A stretch of DNA of 15,386 nucleotides from NCBI GenBank assembly GCA_023393895.1, contig JAEXBT010000078.1, forward strand, positions 1 through 15,386, given 5' to 3'. The stretch comes from Pseudomonadota bacterium. Its GTDB lineage: Bacteria; Pseudomonadota; Gammaproteobacteria; Xanthomonadales; Xanthomonadaceae. Within the stretch, counting starts at the first letter, position 1, and each line of letters begins with the position of its first letter. Positions 6,849-14,593 of this stretch are shown one piece after another. The notes below the pieces were generated by a model. That model saw nothing but the letters and a program-made list of their open reading frames with translations. It made no database searches and was not told the DNA's origin. The position numbers and the translations under genes are program-made.

Positions 6849-8738
6849 TCAGCGGCGTGCGGCGAGGATCGCGGAGAGGCGGTCGGTGCGCCCGGGAATC
6901 CGCTCCAGCGCGGGATAGCGCAAGCCATCGTGGTAGCCGATGGAGACCGTTCGGTAACGGTTGAAGTCCTTCACCAGCAGGCGGATCGACGTCTGGCCTC
7001 CCTTGGCGGCACGGATGGCTTCGGCCAGAGCGGTCGAGTCGTATTCCACGTCGTTGACCGCCACCACGTTCATGCCGGTGCCGATGCCGGCGTCGAACGC
7101 CGGGCCGTCCCAGCGGGTGTCGATGACCTTGCCATCCTTGCCCAGCGTGAGCCCGAGCGAATAGGTGAAGTCGCCATCCACGCGCTTGGCGGCTTTCGCC
7201 GCGCCGTTGGGTTCGTCCCGGTAGACCAGCCGCCAGCCGGTCGCCTCGATGCTGTCGGCAAACGGCACCCGGCCCTCGACGCGGTCGGATAGGTGGCGCT
7301 TCCAGTCGTAGGGATGCACGGCGTGGAGCGCGGCAACCACGTCGTCGAACGTGTACGGCACCGGCGACTCCCACTGGCCGTCGTTGACGCCGAAGAACGC
7401 GCGGGCGAAATCGTCCAGCGACTTGCGTCCGCCGGTCTGTTCGCGGATCAGCGCGTCCACGCCCAGCCAGATCAACTGGCCACCGCGATAGTAGTCCTCG
7501 GACATCTGGTAATTGCGGTAGGGCTTCGGCCGGCGCGCGGAAACGATCGGGTCGTGGGTGGTGTCCAGCACGCTGCGCCAGCCGAGACCGGGGCGGTTGT
7601 CGCGATAGGTCGCCACCACCATCGCCAGTTCGTCGCGCGAGCGGTCCATCGGGCGCATCCCCGATCGCGCCGCCAGCACGTTGCCCCAGTACTGGGTCTG
7701 GCCTTCGTACACCCAGAGCAGCGAGTCCTGCAGGGGCGTGTTGAGGTTGGGCACCACCTGTTCGGCGGGACGCAGGTACTTGCCGTTCCAGCTGTGGGTC
7801 ATTTCGTGGGGCAGCAGGTCGTCGCTGCCGTCCTTCGGATTCCAGTCCCGGAAATAGCCGAGCGGCTGGCCGTTCTCGCTGGAGCGCTGGTGCTCCAGGC
7901 CGTTGCCTGCCATCTGGCTGGAAAGCGAGAGCAGGAAGTCGTAGTGATCGTAATGTTCGCTGCCGAACAGCTTCAGCGACTGCACCACCATTTCCCGGTG
8001 CTGCTCGATCTGCGCGTCCTTCGCCTCCAGGTACTTCGGATCATCGGCGACCACGTTGAGGTGAACCGGACGCCTGCCCGACGGGGTCAGGTCGATGCGC
8101 TTGAAGTGGCGTCCGGCGTAGACCGGAGAGTCGGCGAGGATCTCGGCGGACACCGGACGGTATTCGATGGTGTTGTCCGCCGCCCTCGACTCCACGTCCA
8201 GCGCAGTGCCTGCCTGCCAGCCGGCCGGATACTTCACCCGCGGACGGAACTCGATCTTCGACATCGCATGCCCTGCCGGGTACAGCATCACCGCGTTCCA
8301 CTGCAGGTTGAGCATTGATGGCGTCATCACCACGCGGCCCTGCGAGCCATCGGTGGGCGTCAGGTACTCGAAGTCGGCGGTGATGCGCGACACGCCGGCG
8401 GGGATGTCGAGGTGGAAGGCGTAGACATCGGTCGGATCCCGCGTCCATGGCAGGGCCTGACCATCGGCGGTGCGGAAACGCAGGCCCGCCACCTTGTCGA
8501 TGGGGCCGCGCGGCGCGTGGTTGCCGGGCAGCCAAGCCGGATACAGCAGGGTCAGCGGACCGGACGCCACGGGAATGGTCTGGCGTACCCGCATGATGCG
8601 CTGCGCCAGATTGGTGGCATCCACCTCCACGGTGATCGGGCCCGGCGCGTAGGGCACATCGCGCGGAGGCGGCACCTGGGCCGTGGCGAGCGACAGGGCG
8701 ACAGCGAGCGCAAGCGCGAGGATCAGACGGGGCGGCAT
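6849..8738 (-). CDS. M61-family (glycyl aminopeptidase-type) metallopeptidase with PDZ domain
   Basis: The product is 629 residues from the ATG at 8738, which begins directly with a signal peptide (PPRLILALALAVALSLATAQ). The N-terminal beta-rich part includes LYPAWLPGNHAPRGP. The zinc site is H311-E-M-T-H315 in LLPHEMTHSWNGKYLRP, with E345 in WVYEGQTQYWG the likely third ligand, as in family M61. A PDZ domain lies at about 520-600 (GPAFDAGIGTGMNVVAVND), as expected for the family. It probably acts in the periplasm as a peptidase with broad aminopeptidase-like activity, perhaps on envelope peptides, given the two transpeptidase-fold genes downstream. The frame stays open to 8813, but that start would add 25 residues before the signal peptide. 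Confidence 0.92.
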   Translation of the reverse strand: MPPRLILALALAVALSLATAQVPPPRDVPYAPGPITVEVDATNLAQRIMRVRQTIPVASGPLTLLYPAWLPGNHAPRGPIDKVAGLRFRTADGQALPWTRDPTDVYAFHLDIPAGVSRITADFEYLTPTDGSQGRVVMTPSMLNLQWNAVMLYPAGHAMSKIEFRPRVKYPAGWQAGTALDVESRAADNTIEYRPVSAEILADSPVYAGRHFKRIDLTPSGRRPVHLNVVADDPKYLEAKDAQIEQHREMVVQSLKLFGSEHYDHYDFLLSLSSQMAGNGLEHQRSSENGQPLGYFRDWNPKDGSDDLLPHEMTHSWNGKYLRPAEQVVPNLNTPLQDSLLWVYEGQTQYWGNVLAARSGMRPMDRSRDELAMVVATYRDNRPGLGWRSVLDTTHDPIVSARRPKPYRNYQMSEDYYRGGQLIWLGVDALIREQTGGRKSLDDFARAFFGVNDGQWESPVPYTFDDVVAALHAVHPYDWKRHLSDRVEGRVPFADSIEATGWRLVYRDEPNGAAKAAKRVDGDFTYSLGLTLGKDGKVIDTRWDGPAFDAGIGTGMNVVAVNDVEYDSTALAEAIRAAKGGQTSIRLLVKDFNRYRTVSIGYHDGLRYPALERIPGRTDRLSAILAARR

Positions 8739-8850
8739 GGCGCGGGTTCCGATACAAGGCGTCAGCCCTGCATAGTACGCGGCGGTGCGCCGCGCACCCT
8801 TGCCGAAAGTCATGCCCCGCTGCGACGATCCGCGCGTCCTGCGGGATCCG

Positions 8851-9399
8851 TCAAAGCGTGGAGACGACTTCGCCGCTGACTTCCTTCAGCCGAGCCTCCA
8901 CCGCATCGCGCTGGGCGGCATCGAAGGGATGCACCACGACCGCGCTGCGCCCTTCACCCATCGCCGTGTGCACCGCGTTCATGTACGGATCGTGGTCGGG
9001 GCGCAGGGTAATCAGCCCCCCGAGCATCAGGCCGGCGGCAGCGCCGAAGCCGGCCAGCACAACCAGCGTCAGCAGGCCGGTATTGACGATGAATCCCACG
9101 CCCAGCGCGCGCAGCAGGAACCACAGCGCGATGCCGGCGACGAGGCCCACGAGGCCCAGCTTGAGATGCGCCTGGATCATGGTGCGGAAGATGCCGCGGC
9201 TCTCGGGCTGCATCTTGCGCCCGGGGTGGCGGTCGCGCGGGGTGATGACCTGGACCTGCGCATCGCCGAGCGACAGCGCCTGGCGCACGCTCGCGGCGGC
9301 ATCGCGGGCCGCGGACTCGCTGGCAAAGATCGCGGCGACCTTGCTGCCGGCGTATTCGCCGATGACGCCACCGGTCGGATTGTCGGTTGCCTCGGACAT
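8851..9399 (-). CDS. Hypothetical membrane protein with two transmembrane segments
   Basis: This 182-residue protein was not assigned to a named family. The first 70 residues are soluble (GEYAGSKVAAIFASESAARDAAASVRQALSLGDAQVQVI) and look like a small alpha/beta stress-protein-type domain. Two hydrophobic segments follow at about 77-97 and 102-127 (glycine-rich hairpin GFGAAAGLMLGGL). A second soluble part carries GEGRSAVVVHPFDAAQRDAVEARL. The soluble halves resemble each other in having an alternating strand-helix pattern, so both ends may face the cytoplasm. The ATG at 9399 has AGGAG 6-10 bases upstream, which decides it over the longer frame from 9483. It may lead the minus-strand envelope cluster; 112 bases separate it from the M61 gene. 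Confidence 0.75.
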   Translation of the reverse strand: MSEATDNPTGGVIGEYAGSKVAAIFASESAARDAAASVRQALSLGDAQVQVITPRDRHPGRKMQPESRGIFRTMIQAHLKLGLVGLVAGIALWFLLRALGVGFIVNTGLLTLVVLAGFGAAAGLMLGGLITLRPDHDPYMNAVHTAMGEGRSAVVVHPFDAAQRDAVEARLKEVSGEVVSTL

Positions 9400-9573
9400 G
9401 GGGAACTCCTGCACGCGGGGGATGTGCTCACCTTGGCGCTGCGGCCTTGCAACCGGCGTGAAATCCGCGGCAGCAGCGTTCATCCATTAAGTTTGCCGGC
9501 GCGGGGCAGTCTTTGATCCGGACGCAACACCGGCACGCGGATACTCGATCCAACACGCCCCCAAGGAATCGCT

Positions 9574-9879
9574 ATGCGCCCGTCTTCACCGAGTCTGTGC
9601 GCCGTTGCCGTCGGCATTGGCATCCTCGCCACTGCATGCACCACGCCGGCCCCACCGCAGGCGTCGTCGCCCACCATCCGCTGCGACACCGCGCCGGCGC
9701 GTACCTTCCTAGGCCAGAACGCGACGCCGGCGGTCGCCGAACAGGCACGCATCGCGGCGGGTGCCAACTCGGTGCGGGTGCTCGCGCCCGATGATGCCGC
9801 GACCATGGATTACCGCGGCGACCGTCTGAACGTGCTCACCGATGCGGGCGGCATCATCACCCGGCTGACCTGCGGTTGA
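9574..9879 (+). CDS. Small exported protein, peptidase inhibitor I78-like
   Basis: The product is 101 residues. The N-terminal signal ends in ATACTTP; C22 could be a lipid-modified cysteine, although the lipobox lacks the usual Leu at -3. The mature part has the I78 (elastase inhibitor-like) pattern: FLGQNAT (about 46-52), then SVRVLAPDDAATMDYRGDRLNV and a closing DAGGIITRLTCG. In this family the late segment with the charged turn is the inhibitory region. The role is probably control of an own or foreign serine protease in the periplasm. The ATG has AAGGAA 6 bases upstream. The gene is alone, divergent from the membrane-protein gene, and ends 60 bases before hemN. Confidence 0.8.
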   Translation: MRPSSPSLCAVAVGIGILATACTTPAPPQASSPTIRCDTAPARTFLGQNATPAVAEQARIAAGANSVRVLAPDDAATMDYRGDRLNVLTDAGGIITRLTCG

Positions 9880-9889
9880 GCGGCAGCGG

Positions 9890-9903
9890 TTGACGCCAGT
9901 CAA
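9890..9903. promoter_or_regulatory. FNR/CRP-type box B before hemN-fnr, TTGAC-GCCA-GTCAA (perfect)
   Basis: This is a perfect inverted repeat in the same form as box A. Its centre (9896.5) is 43 bases before the hemN ATG. If it acts from -41.5, transcription would start at about 9938, two bases before the ATG. A weak -10 candidate, CACGCT (9926-9931), sits 22 bases past the box. Because fnr follows hemN closely, this site would also give FNR autoregulation. Confidence 0.65.
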
Positions 9904-9939
9904 GGTGCCCGACCGGCGACTGCGGCACGCTGCCTCCCC

Positions 9940-11331
9940 ATGACCCCCACCGCGCCCATCGACGCCGACCTGCTGCGCCGCTACGACCGGCCCGGCCCAC
10001 GCTACACCTCCTACCCGACCGCGCCGCAGTTCGCCTCGGACTTCGATGAAGCGGCGCTGCGCGAGACCATCGCCGCCAGCAACGGCGATCCGATCCCGCG
10101 CCGGCACTCGCTCTACGTGCACGTCCCGTATTGCATGAGCCCGTGCTTCTACTGCGGCTGCAACCGCATCATCACCCGCGACAAGACCCGCAGCGCGCCC
10201 TACATCGACCGGCTCAAGCGCGAGATCTCGATGATCGCGCCGCTGTTCGACCGCGACCGCGAGGTGATCCAGCTGCACTTCGGCGGCGGCACGCCCAACT
10301 TCTTCAATCCCGGGGAACTGAAGGACATCGTCGACGAGATGCGCCGGCAGTTCCGCTTCTCCGATGCGCCCGACCGCGACATCTCGATCGAGCTGGACCC
10401 GCGTTTCGTCGCCCCGGCCGACATCGCCGAGCTCGCCGCGATCGGCTTCAACCGGGCAAGCCTCGGCGTGCAGGACTTCGACCCTGACGTGCAGGTCGCG
10501 GTCAATCGCGTGCAGAGCGTGGAGGAAACCCGCGCGGTGGTGGATGCCTGCCGCGAGCATGGCTTCCATTCGGTCAACATCGACCTGATCTACGGGCTGC
10601 CCAGGCAGACACTGGAAGGCTTTGCGAAGACGCTCGACACGGTCCTCGACATCCGCCCGGACCGGCTGGCGGTCTACAGCTACGCGCACCTGCCCGAGCT
10701 GTTCAAGCCGCAGCGCCAGCTCAACGCCTACGACCTGCCCTCGGCCGAAACCAAGATCGCGCTGCTGGAGCTGGCCACGCGCAAGCTGGTCGATGCCGGC
10801 TACGTCTACATCGGCATGGACCATTTCGCCCTGCCCGACGACGAACTGGCGATGGCGCAGGCACGCGGCGGCCTGCATCGCAACTTCATGGGCTACACCA
10901 CCCACGCCGAAAGCGACCTGATCGGGCTGGGGGTGTCCTCGATCAGCCACATCGGCGAGACCTTCAGCCAGAACCCTCGCACCCTGCCGGAGTGGGAGAT
11001 CGCCATCGACGCCGGCCGCCTGCCGGTCTGGCGCGGCCTGGCGATGAGCGAGGACGATGTCCTGCGCGGCGAAGTGATCCAGCAGCTGATGTGCCAGGGC
11101 GAGATCGACAAGTCACGCTTCGAGCGGCGCTTCGGCATCGAGTTCGATGACTATTTCGCCGAGGGCCTGGAGAAGCTGGCCGCGTTGCAGGGCGACGGCC
11201 TGGTGGACGTGTACCCGGATGCGATCCGGGTCACGTCGCGCGGGCGCTACCTGCTGCGTATCATTGCGATGTGCTTCGACGCCTACCTCGCCAACGCCAG
11301 CGCCCAGCCCCGCTTCTCCAAGGCGATCTGA
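9940..11331 (+). CDS. hemN: Oxygen-independent coproporphyrinogen III oxidase (radical SAM)
   Basis: This 463-residue cytoplasmic enzyme converts coproporphyrinogen III to protoporphyrinogen IX without O2 and so supplies heme in low-oxygen growth. The family N terminus RYDRPGPRYTSYPTAPQF fixes the start. The radical-SAM cluster ligands are C65, C69 and C72 (CMSPCFYC), with C74 the conserved extra Cys of HemN. HFGGGTPNFF and YGLPRQT follow, and the C-terminal HemN domain fills the last 100 residues (LMCQGEIDKSRFERRFG). Length matches E. coli HemN (about 457). There is no ribosome site before the ATG (CTGCCTCCCC), which agrees with a near-leaderless transcript from box B. The stop is 25 bases before the fnr ATG, so the two are likely one operon. 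Confidence 0.96.
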   Translation: MTPTAPIDADLLRRYDRPGPRYTSYPTAPQFASDFDEAALRETIAASNGDPIPRRHSLYVHVPYCMSPCFYCGCNRIITRDKTRSAPYIDRLKREISMIAPLFDRDREVIQLHFGGGTPNFFNPGELKDIVDEMRRQFRFSDAPDRDISIELDPRFVAPADIAELAAIGFNRASLGVQDFDPDVQVAVNRVQSVEETRAVVDACREHGFHSVNIDLIYGLPRQTLEGFAKTLDTVLDIRPDRLAVYSYAHLPELFKPQRQLNAYDLPSAETKIALLELATRKLVDAGYVYIGMDHFALPDDELAMAQARGGLHRNFMGYTTHAESDLIGLGVSSISHIGETFSQNPRTLPEWEIAIDAGRLPVWRGLAMSEDDVLRGEVIQQLMCQGEIDKSRFERRFGIEFDDYFAEGLEKLAALQGDGLVDVYPDAIRVTSRGRYLLRIIAMCFDAYLANASAQPRFSKAI

Positions 11332-11356
11332 GCGCCGTCGCCCGGACGGCTGCCCC

Positions 11357-12103
11357 ATGAACTGTGGATTCCGCGCGCCCGACCCGTGCATGGCCAATGA
11401 CGGCGACGCCCTGCATTTCTGCAGCACCTGCGCGTTCTCCAGCGCCTGCCTCTCGCAGGGCTACGACAAGGCCGCGCTGCACGAGTTGCACGTGCTGGTC
11501 GAGCACATCGGCCCGTTCCAGGAAGGGACCCTGCTGTTCCGCGAGGGCGACCCATTCAACGCCATCGCGGCGGTGCGCGCCGGCATGGTCAAGACCTACG
11601 TCGTCGACACCCACGGCCGCGAGAAGGTGCTCGGCTTCCACCTGCCGGGCGAGGTGATCGGGCTGAACGCGATCCACGGCGAGCGCTATCCGTGCAACGC
11701 GGTGGCGCTCAACACGGTGATGCTGTGCAACTTCTCGTTTCCGAAGATGGCGCTGCTGGCCACGCGCATGCCCGGACTGCAGCAACAACTGTTCCGCCTG
11801 CTTTCCGCCGATATCGACAAGGCCCAGCTGCTGGCCGGCGATTTCAGCGCGGACGAACGCATGGCCGCTTTCCTGGTCTCGCTTTCGCGCCGCTACGCGG
11901 AACGCGGCTACTCGGCCACGCGCTTCCAGCTGGCGATGGCGCGCACCGACATCGCCAACTACCTCGGATTGGCCCCTGAAACGGTCAGCCGGGTGTTGCG
12001 CCGGCTTCAGGAGGAGGGCGTGCTCCGGGTGGACCGACGCGCCTTCGAGATTCTCGACATCGAACGGCTCGCGGCACTGGCCCGCGACGTCCTGCGCGAC
12101 TGA
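11357..12103 (+). CDS. fnr: FNR/ANR-type oxygen-sensing transcription regulator
   Basis: The product is 248 residues, as in E. coli FNR (250). It has all four cluster ligands: C22-x2-C25-x5-C31 near the N terminus and C124 in VMLCNFSF, equal to FNR C20/C23/C29/C122. Additional Cys are at 3 and 11. The cyclic-nucleotide-binding-like domain includes LFREGDPFNAIAAVRAGMVKTY. The C-terminal HTH is RTDIANYLGLAPETVSRVLRRL (residues 196-217; the bases of contact E208, S211, R212 match FNR E209, S212, R213). It should be active as a [4Fe-4S] dimer without O2. The ATG at 11357 begins just before the Cys region; the frame is open further upstream inside hemN, but that stretch is hemN in another frame. 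There is no strong ribosome site. The gene is likely co-transcribed with hemN. Its Cys set argues against a DNR/NnrR-type NO sensor. Confidence 0.94.
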   Translation: MNCGFRAPDPCMANDGDALHFCSTCAFSSACLSQGYDKAALHELHVLVEHIGPFQEGTLLFREGDPFNAIAAVRAGMVKTYVVDTHGREKVLGFHLPGEVIGLNAIHGERYPCNAVALNTVMLCNFSFPKMALLATRMPGLQQQLFRLLSADIDKAQLLAGDFSADERMAAFLVSLSRRYAERGYSATRFQLAMARTDIANYLGLAPETVSRVLRRLQEEGVLRVDRRAFEILDIERLAALARDVLRD

Positions 12104-12137
12104 AAAACCCCCGTTTGACCCCTTGCGGCAGCGCGGC

Positions 12138-12151
12138 TTGACCTGGGTCAG
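12138..12151. promoter_or_regulatory. FNR/CRP-type box C before norB, TTGAC-CTGG-GTCAg (one mismatch)
   Basis: Thirteen of 14 positions fit the TTGAC-N4-GTCAA form. The centre at 12144.5, with -41.5 spacing, gives a start near 12186. A weak -10 candidate, GACCAT (12175-12180), lies 23 bases after the box, the same gap as at box D. The predicted leader is 22 nt and includes the norB ribosome site at 12194-12198. Confidence 0.6.
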
Positions 12152-12207
12152 GGACGCGTGGGATGAAGCTGAACGACCATTCAGGCATCCAACGGAGGCT
12201 TGCAACC

Positions 12208-14508
12208 ATGTCAACGACTCGAAAGCTTTGGCTCGGGCTGGCGGCGCTGCTGATCGCCAGCTTCGGTGTGATGCTCTGGCTCGGCGCGGACCTGCACCAG
12301 ACCGCGCCGCCCCTGCCCAACCGCGTGGTCACCACCAGCGGCAAGGTGCTCTACACCCGCGCCGATCTCGAACGCGGCCGCCAGGTCTGGCAAAGCGCCG
12401 GTGGCCAGCAACTCGGTTCGATCTGGGGCCACGGCGCACTGATTGCCCCGGACTGGTCGGCCGACTGGCTGCATCGCGAGATCGAGGCGATGGCCGAGCT
12501 CGACGCCCGCGCCGAGACCGCCGAGCCCTACGCGATGCTGGACGAGGCCGACCAGGCACGCATCCAGGCCATCCTCAAGCCGCAGTTCCGCACCAACACC
12601 TACGATCCCGCCAGCGGCGATCTGGTGGTGAGCGATCTTCGCGCGCAGGCCATCGCCCAGGTGGCGGCGCACTACGACAGCCTGTTCTCCAACGATCCGG
12701 CGACCGCAGACCTGCGCGAAACCTACGCGATGAAGGACAACACGGTCCCGGATGCGGACAAGCGCCAGGCGATGACCGGCTTCTTCTTCTGGACCGCGTG
12801 GGCAGCCAGCACCGACCGCCCCGGCGAGGATCGCAGCTACACCAACAACTGGCCCTACGAGCCGCGCATCGGCAACGCCCCGACGGCCGGCACGTTCATG
12901 TGGTCGATGTTCTCGATCCTGTTCCTGATCGGCGGCATCGCGCTGCTGGCATGGCACTACGTGGCCTGGCACAAGACCGAGCCGCCGGTGACCCCACCCG
13001 CGCAGGACCCGCTGCTGGGCCTGCAGCTGACGCCCTCGATGAAGGCGACCGCGAAGTACTTCTGGGTGGTGATCGCACTGTTCCTCACCCAGATCCTGCT
13101 GGGCGCGACCACCGCGCACTACCAGGTCGAAGGCCAGGAGGCCTACGGCATCGCCATCGCCGAGTTCCTGCCGTATTCGCTGACGCGCAGCTGGCACACC
13201 CAGCTGGCGGTGCTGTGGATCGCCACCGCCTGGCTCGGCACCGGCCTCTACATCGCCCCGGCGATTTCCGGCCACGAACCGAAGTTCCAGCGCCTTGGCG
13301 TCAACTTCCTGTGGGTCTGCCTGATCATCATCGTGGTCGGTGCGTTCGCCGGCCAGTGGTTCGCGGTGATGCAGAAGATGGACCTGGCCCACAACTTCTG
13401 GTTCGGCCACCAGGGCTGGGAGTACGTCGACATCGGCCGCTTCTGGCAGGCCTTCCTGTTCGTCGGCCTGATCCTGTGGCTGGTGCTGGTGGGCCGCGCG
13501 CTGTGGCCGGCGCTCCGGCGCAAGGACGAAATGTCCTCGATCGTCGGCCTGCTGTTCCTGTCCACCGTGGCGATCGGCCTGTTCTACGGCGCCGGCCTGA
13601 TGTGGGGCGAACACACCCACATGTCGATGGTCGAGTACTGGCGCTGGTGGGTGGTGCACCTGTGGGTGGAAGGCTTCTTCGAGGTCTTCGCCGTGGCGGT
13701 GATCAGCTTCCTGTTCGTGAAGCTGGGCCTGGTGCGTGGCAAGACCGCCACCATCAACGTGTTGTTCGCCACCATCGTCTACCTGACCGGCGGCGTGCTC
13801 GGCATGTTCCACCACCTGTACTTCGCCGGCACCACGACGGCCGCGGTCGCGCTCGGCGCCAGCTTCTCGGCGCTGGAAGTGGTGCCGCTGGCGCTGATCG
13901 GCCTTGAGGCATTCGAGACCTACTCGCACAGCAAGGCGACGCCGTGGATGGCGCGCTACCGCTGGCCGATCATGTTCTTCCTGGCGGTGAGCTTCTGGAA
14001 CCTGGTCGGTGCGGGCCTGTTCGGCTTCCTCATCAACACGCCAATCGCGCTGTACTACATGCAGGGCCTGAACCTCACGCCGCTGCATGGCCACACCGCG
14101 CTGTTCGGCGTGTACGGCATGCTCGGCATCGGCCTGATGCTGTTCTGCCTGCGCGGGCTCAAGCCGAACGCGTTGTGGCACCCCGGCCTGCTCAAGGCGA
14201 GCTTCTGGTGCTTCAACATCGGCCTGATGCTGATGGCGCTGATCACCCTGCTGCCGATGGGCACGCTGCAGCTGCAGGCGGCACTGGAGAACGGCTACTG
14301 GTACGCCCGTTCGGCCGAGTTCATGGGCAAGCCGATCATCGACGTGCTGGTCTGGCTGCGCATGCCGGGCGACCTGATCTTCAGCGTCGGCGCCGCCCTG
14401 CTGGCCTGGTTCGTCACCCGTCACTGGATCATGCCGAAGGCCGATCCGGCGCTGGACCAGACCACCCGCCAGGACGTGGCCGAGGCGGTCTCACAGGAGG
14501 TCGTGTGA
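12208..14508 (+). CDS. norB: Quinol-dependent nitric oxide reductase (qNor)
   Basis: This 766-residue inner-membrane enzyme reduces 2 NO to N2O with quinol electrons. TM1 is at about 7-26. A periplasmic domain to about 215 follows, without CxxCH, which marks the quinol rather than cytochrome-c type. The catalytic NorB core has H330 (low-spin heme b) and H484, H535 and H536 (FeB). E488 and E492 in HLWVEGFFEVF match cNOR E211 and E215. H627 and H629 (HGHTALFG) are the heme b3 and heme b ligands. All known ligands are present. The ATG at 12208 has GGAGG at 12194-12198; the in-frame ATG at 12163 would lie before the predicted transcript start and adds no family sequence. norC or other denitrification genes are not in the window, so it may serve NO detoxification or a partial denitrification chain. 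Confidence 0.95.
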   Translation: MSTTRKLWLGLAALLIASFGVMLWLGADLHQTAPPLPNRVVTTSGKVLYTRADLERGRQVWQSAGGQQLGSIWGHGALIAPDWSADWLHREIEAMAELDARAETAEPYAMLDEADQARIQAILKPQFRTNTYDPASGDLVVSDLRAQAIAQVAAHYDSLFSNDPATADLRETYAMKDNTVPDADKRQAMTGFFFWTAWAASTDRPGEDRSYTNNWPYEPRIGNAPTAGTFMWSMFSILFLIGGIALLAWHYVAWHKTEPPVTPPAQDPLLGLQLTPSMKATAKYFWVVIALFLTQILLGATTAHYQVEGQEAYGIAIAEFLPYSLTRSWHTQLAVLWIATAWLGTGLYIAPAISGHEPKFQRLGVNFLWVCLIIIVVGAFAGQWFAVMQKMDLAHNFWFGHQGWEYVDIGRFWQAFLFVGLILWLVLVGRALWPALRRKDEMSSIVGLLFLSTVAIGLFYGAGLMWGEHTHMSMVEYWRWWVVHLWVEGFFEVFAVAVISFLFVKLGLVRGKTATINVLFATIVYLTGGVLGMFHHLYFAGTTTAAVALGASFSALEVVPLALIGLEAFETYSHSKATPWMARYRWPIMFFLAVSFWNLVGAGLFGFLINTPIALYYMQGLNLTPLHGHTALFGVYGMLGIGLMLFCLRGLKPNALWHPGLLKASFWCFNIGLMLMALITLLPMGTLQLQAALENGYWYARSAEFMGKPIIDVLVWLRMPGDLIFSVGAALLAWFVTRHWIMPKADPALDQTTRQDVAEAVSQEVV

Positions 14509-14512
14509 CCAA

Positions 14513-14526
14513 CTGACACGGGTCAA
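14513..14526. promoter_or_regulatory. FNR/CRP-type box D after norB, cTGAC-ACGG-GTCAA (one mismatch)
   Basis: Thirteen of 14 positions fit, with the mismatch at the opposite end from that in box C. It begins 5 bases after the norB stop. Its centre (14519.5) is 41.5 bases before position 14561, the start predicted from the -10 at 14550-14555. Confidence 0.6.
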
Positions 14527-14549
14527 TGCGTACCGCCACGCGGCTGGCG

Positions 14550-14555
14550 GATAAT
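14550..14555 (+). promoter_or_regulatory. -10 element of the FNR-type promoter for the DUF2946/TonB pair
   Basis: GATAAT (5/6 match to TATAAT) is 23 bases after box D. The predicted start at about 14561 lies inside the norB terminator stem. Confidence 0.55.
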
Positions 14556-14556
14556 G

Positions 14557-14588
14557 GAGGCCGGAACCTGATGTTCCGGCCTCTTTAT
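14557..14588 (+). terminator. Intrinsic terminator of norB
   Basis: Arms GAGGCCGGAAC (14557-14567) and GTTCCGGCCTC (14573-14583) form a perfect 11-bp stem with loop CTGAT, followed by TTTATT. It overlaps the predicted start of the next transcript. Confidence 0.85.
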
Positions 14589-14593
14589 TGTCG

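Noticed and set aside
8739..8813. Longer N terminus for the M61 peptidase
   Set aside because: It would put 25 residues before a clear signal peptide.
9400..9483. Longer N terminus for the two-TM membrane protein
   Set aside because: ATG 9399 has an AGGAG site within it; the extra residues look like translated upstream DNA.
9513..9526. TTGAT half-site before the I78-like gene
   Set aside because: The second half (ACGCA) fits poorly and no well-spaced -10 follows.
11147..11356. Extended N terminus of the FNR protein overlapping hemN
   Set aside because: The added residues are an out-of-frame reading of hemN; FNR homology begins just after ATG 11357.
12115..12128. TTGACC just upstream of box C as a second FNR-type site
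   Set aside because: Only the left half matches; the right half (TGCGG) does not.
12163..12207. Earlier in-frame ATG for norB
   Set aside because: No ribosome site, and it would precede the transcript start expected from box C; ATG 12208 has GGAGG at good distance.
12211..14424. Long open frame antisense to norB
   Set aside because: Composition is Arg/His/Gln/Ala-rich low-complexity typical of the antisense of GC-rich genes; norB on the plus strand has all catalytic residues.
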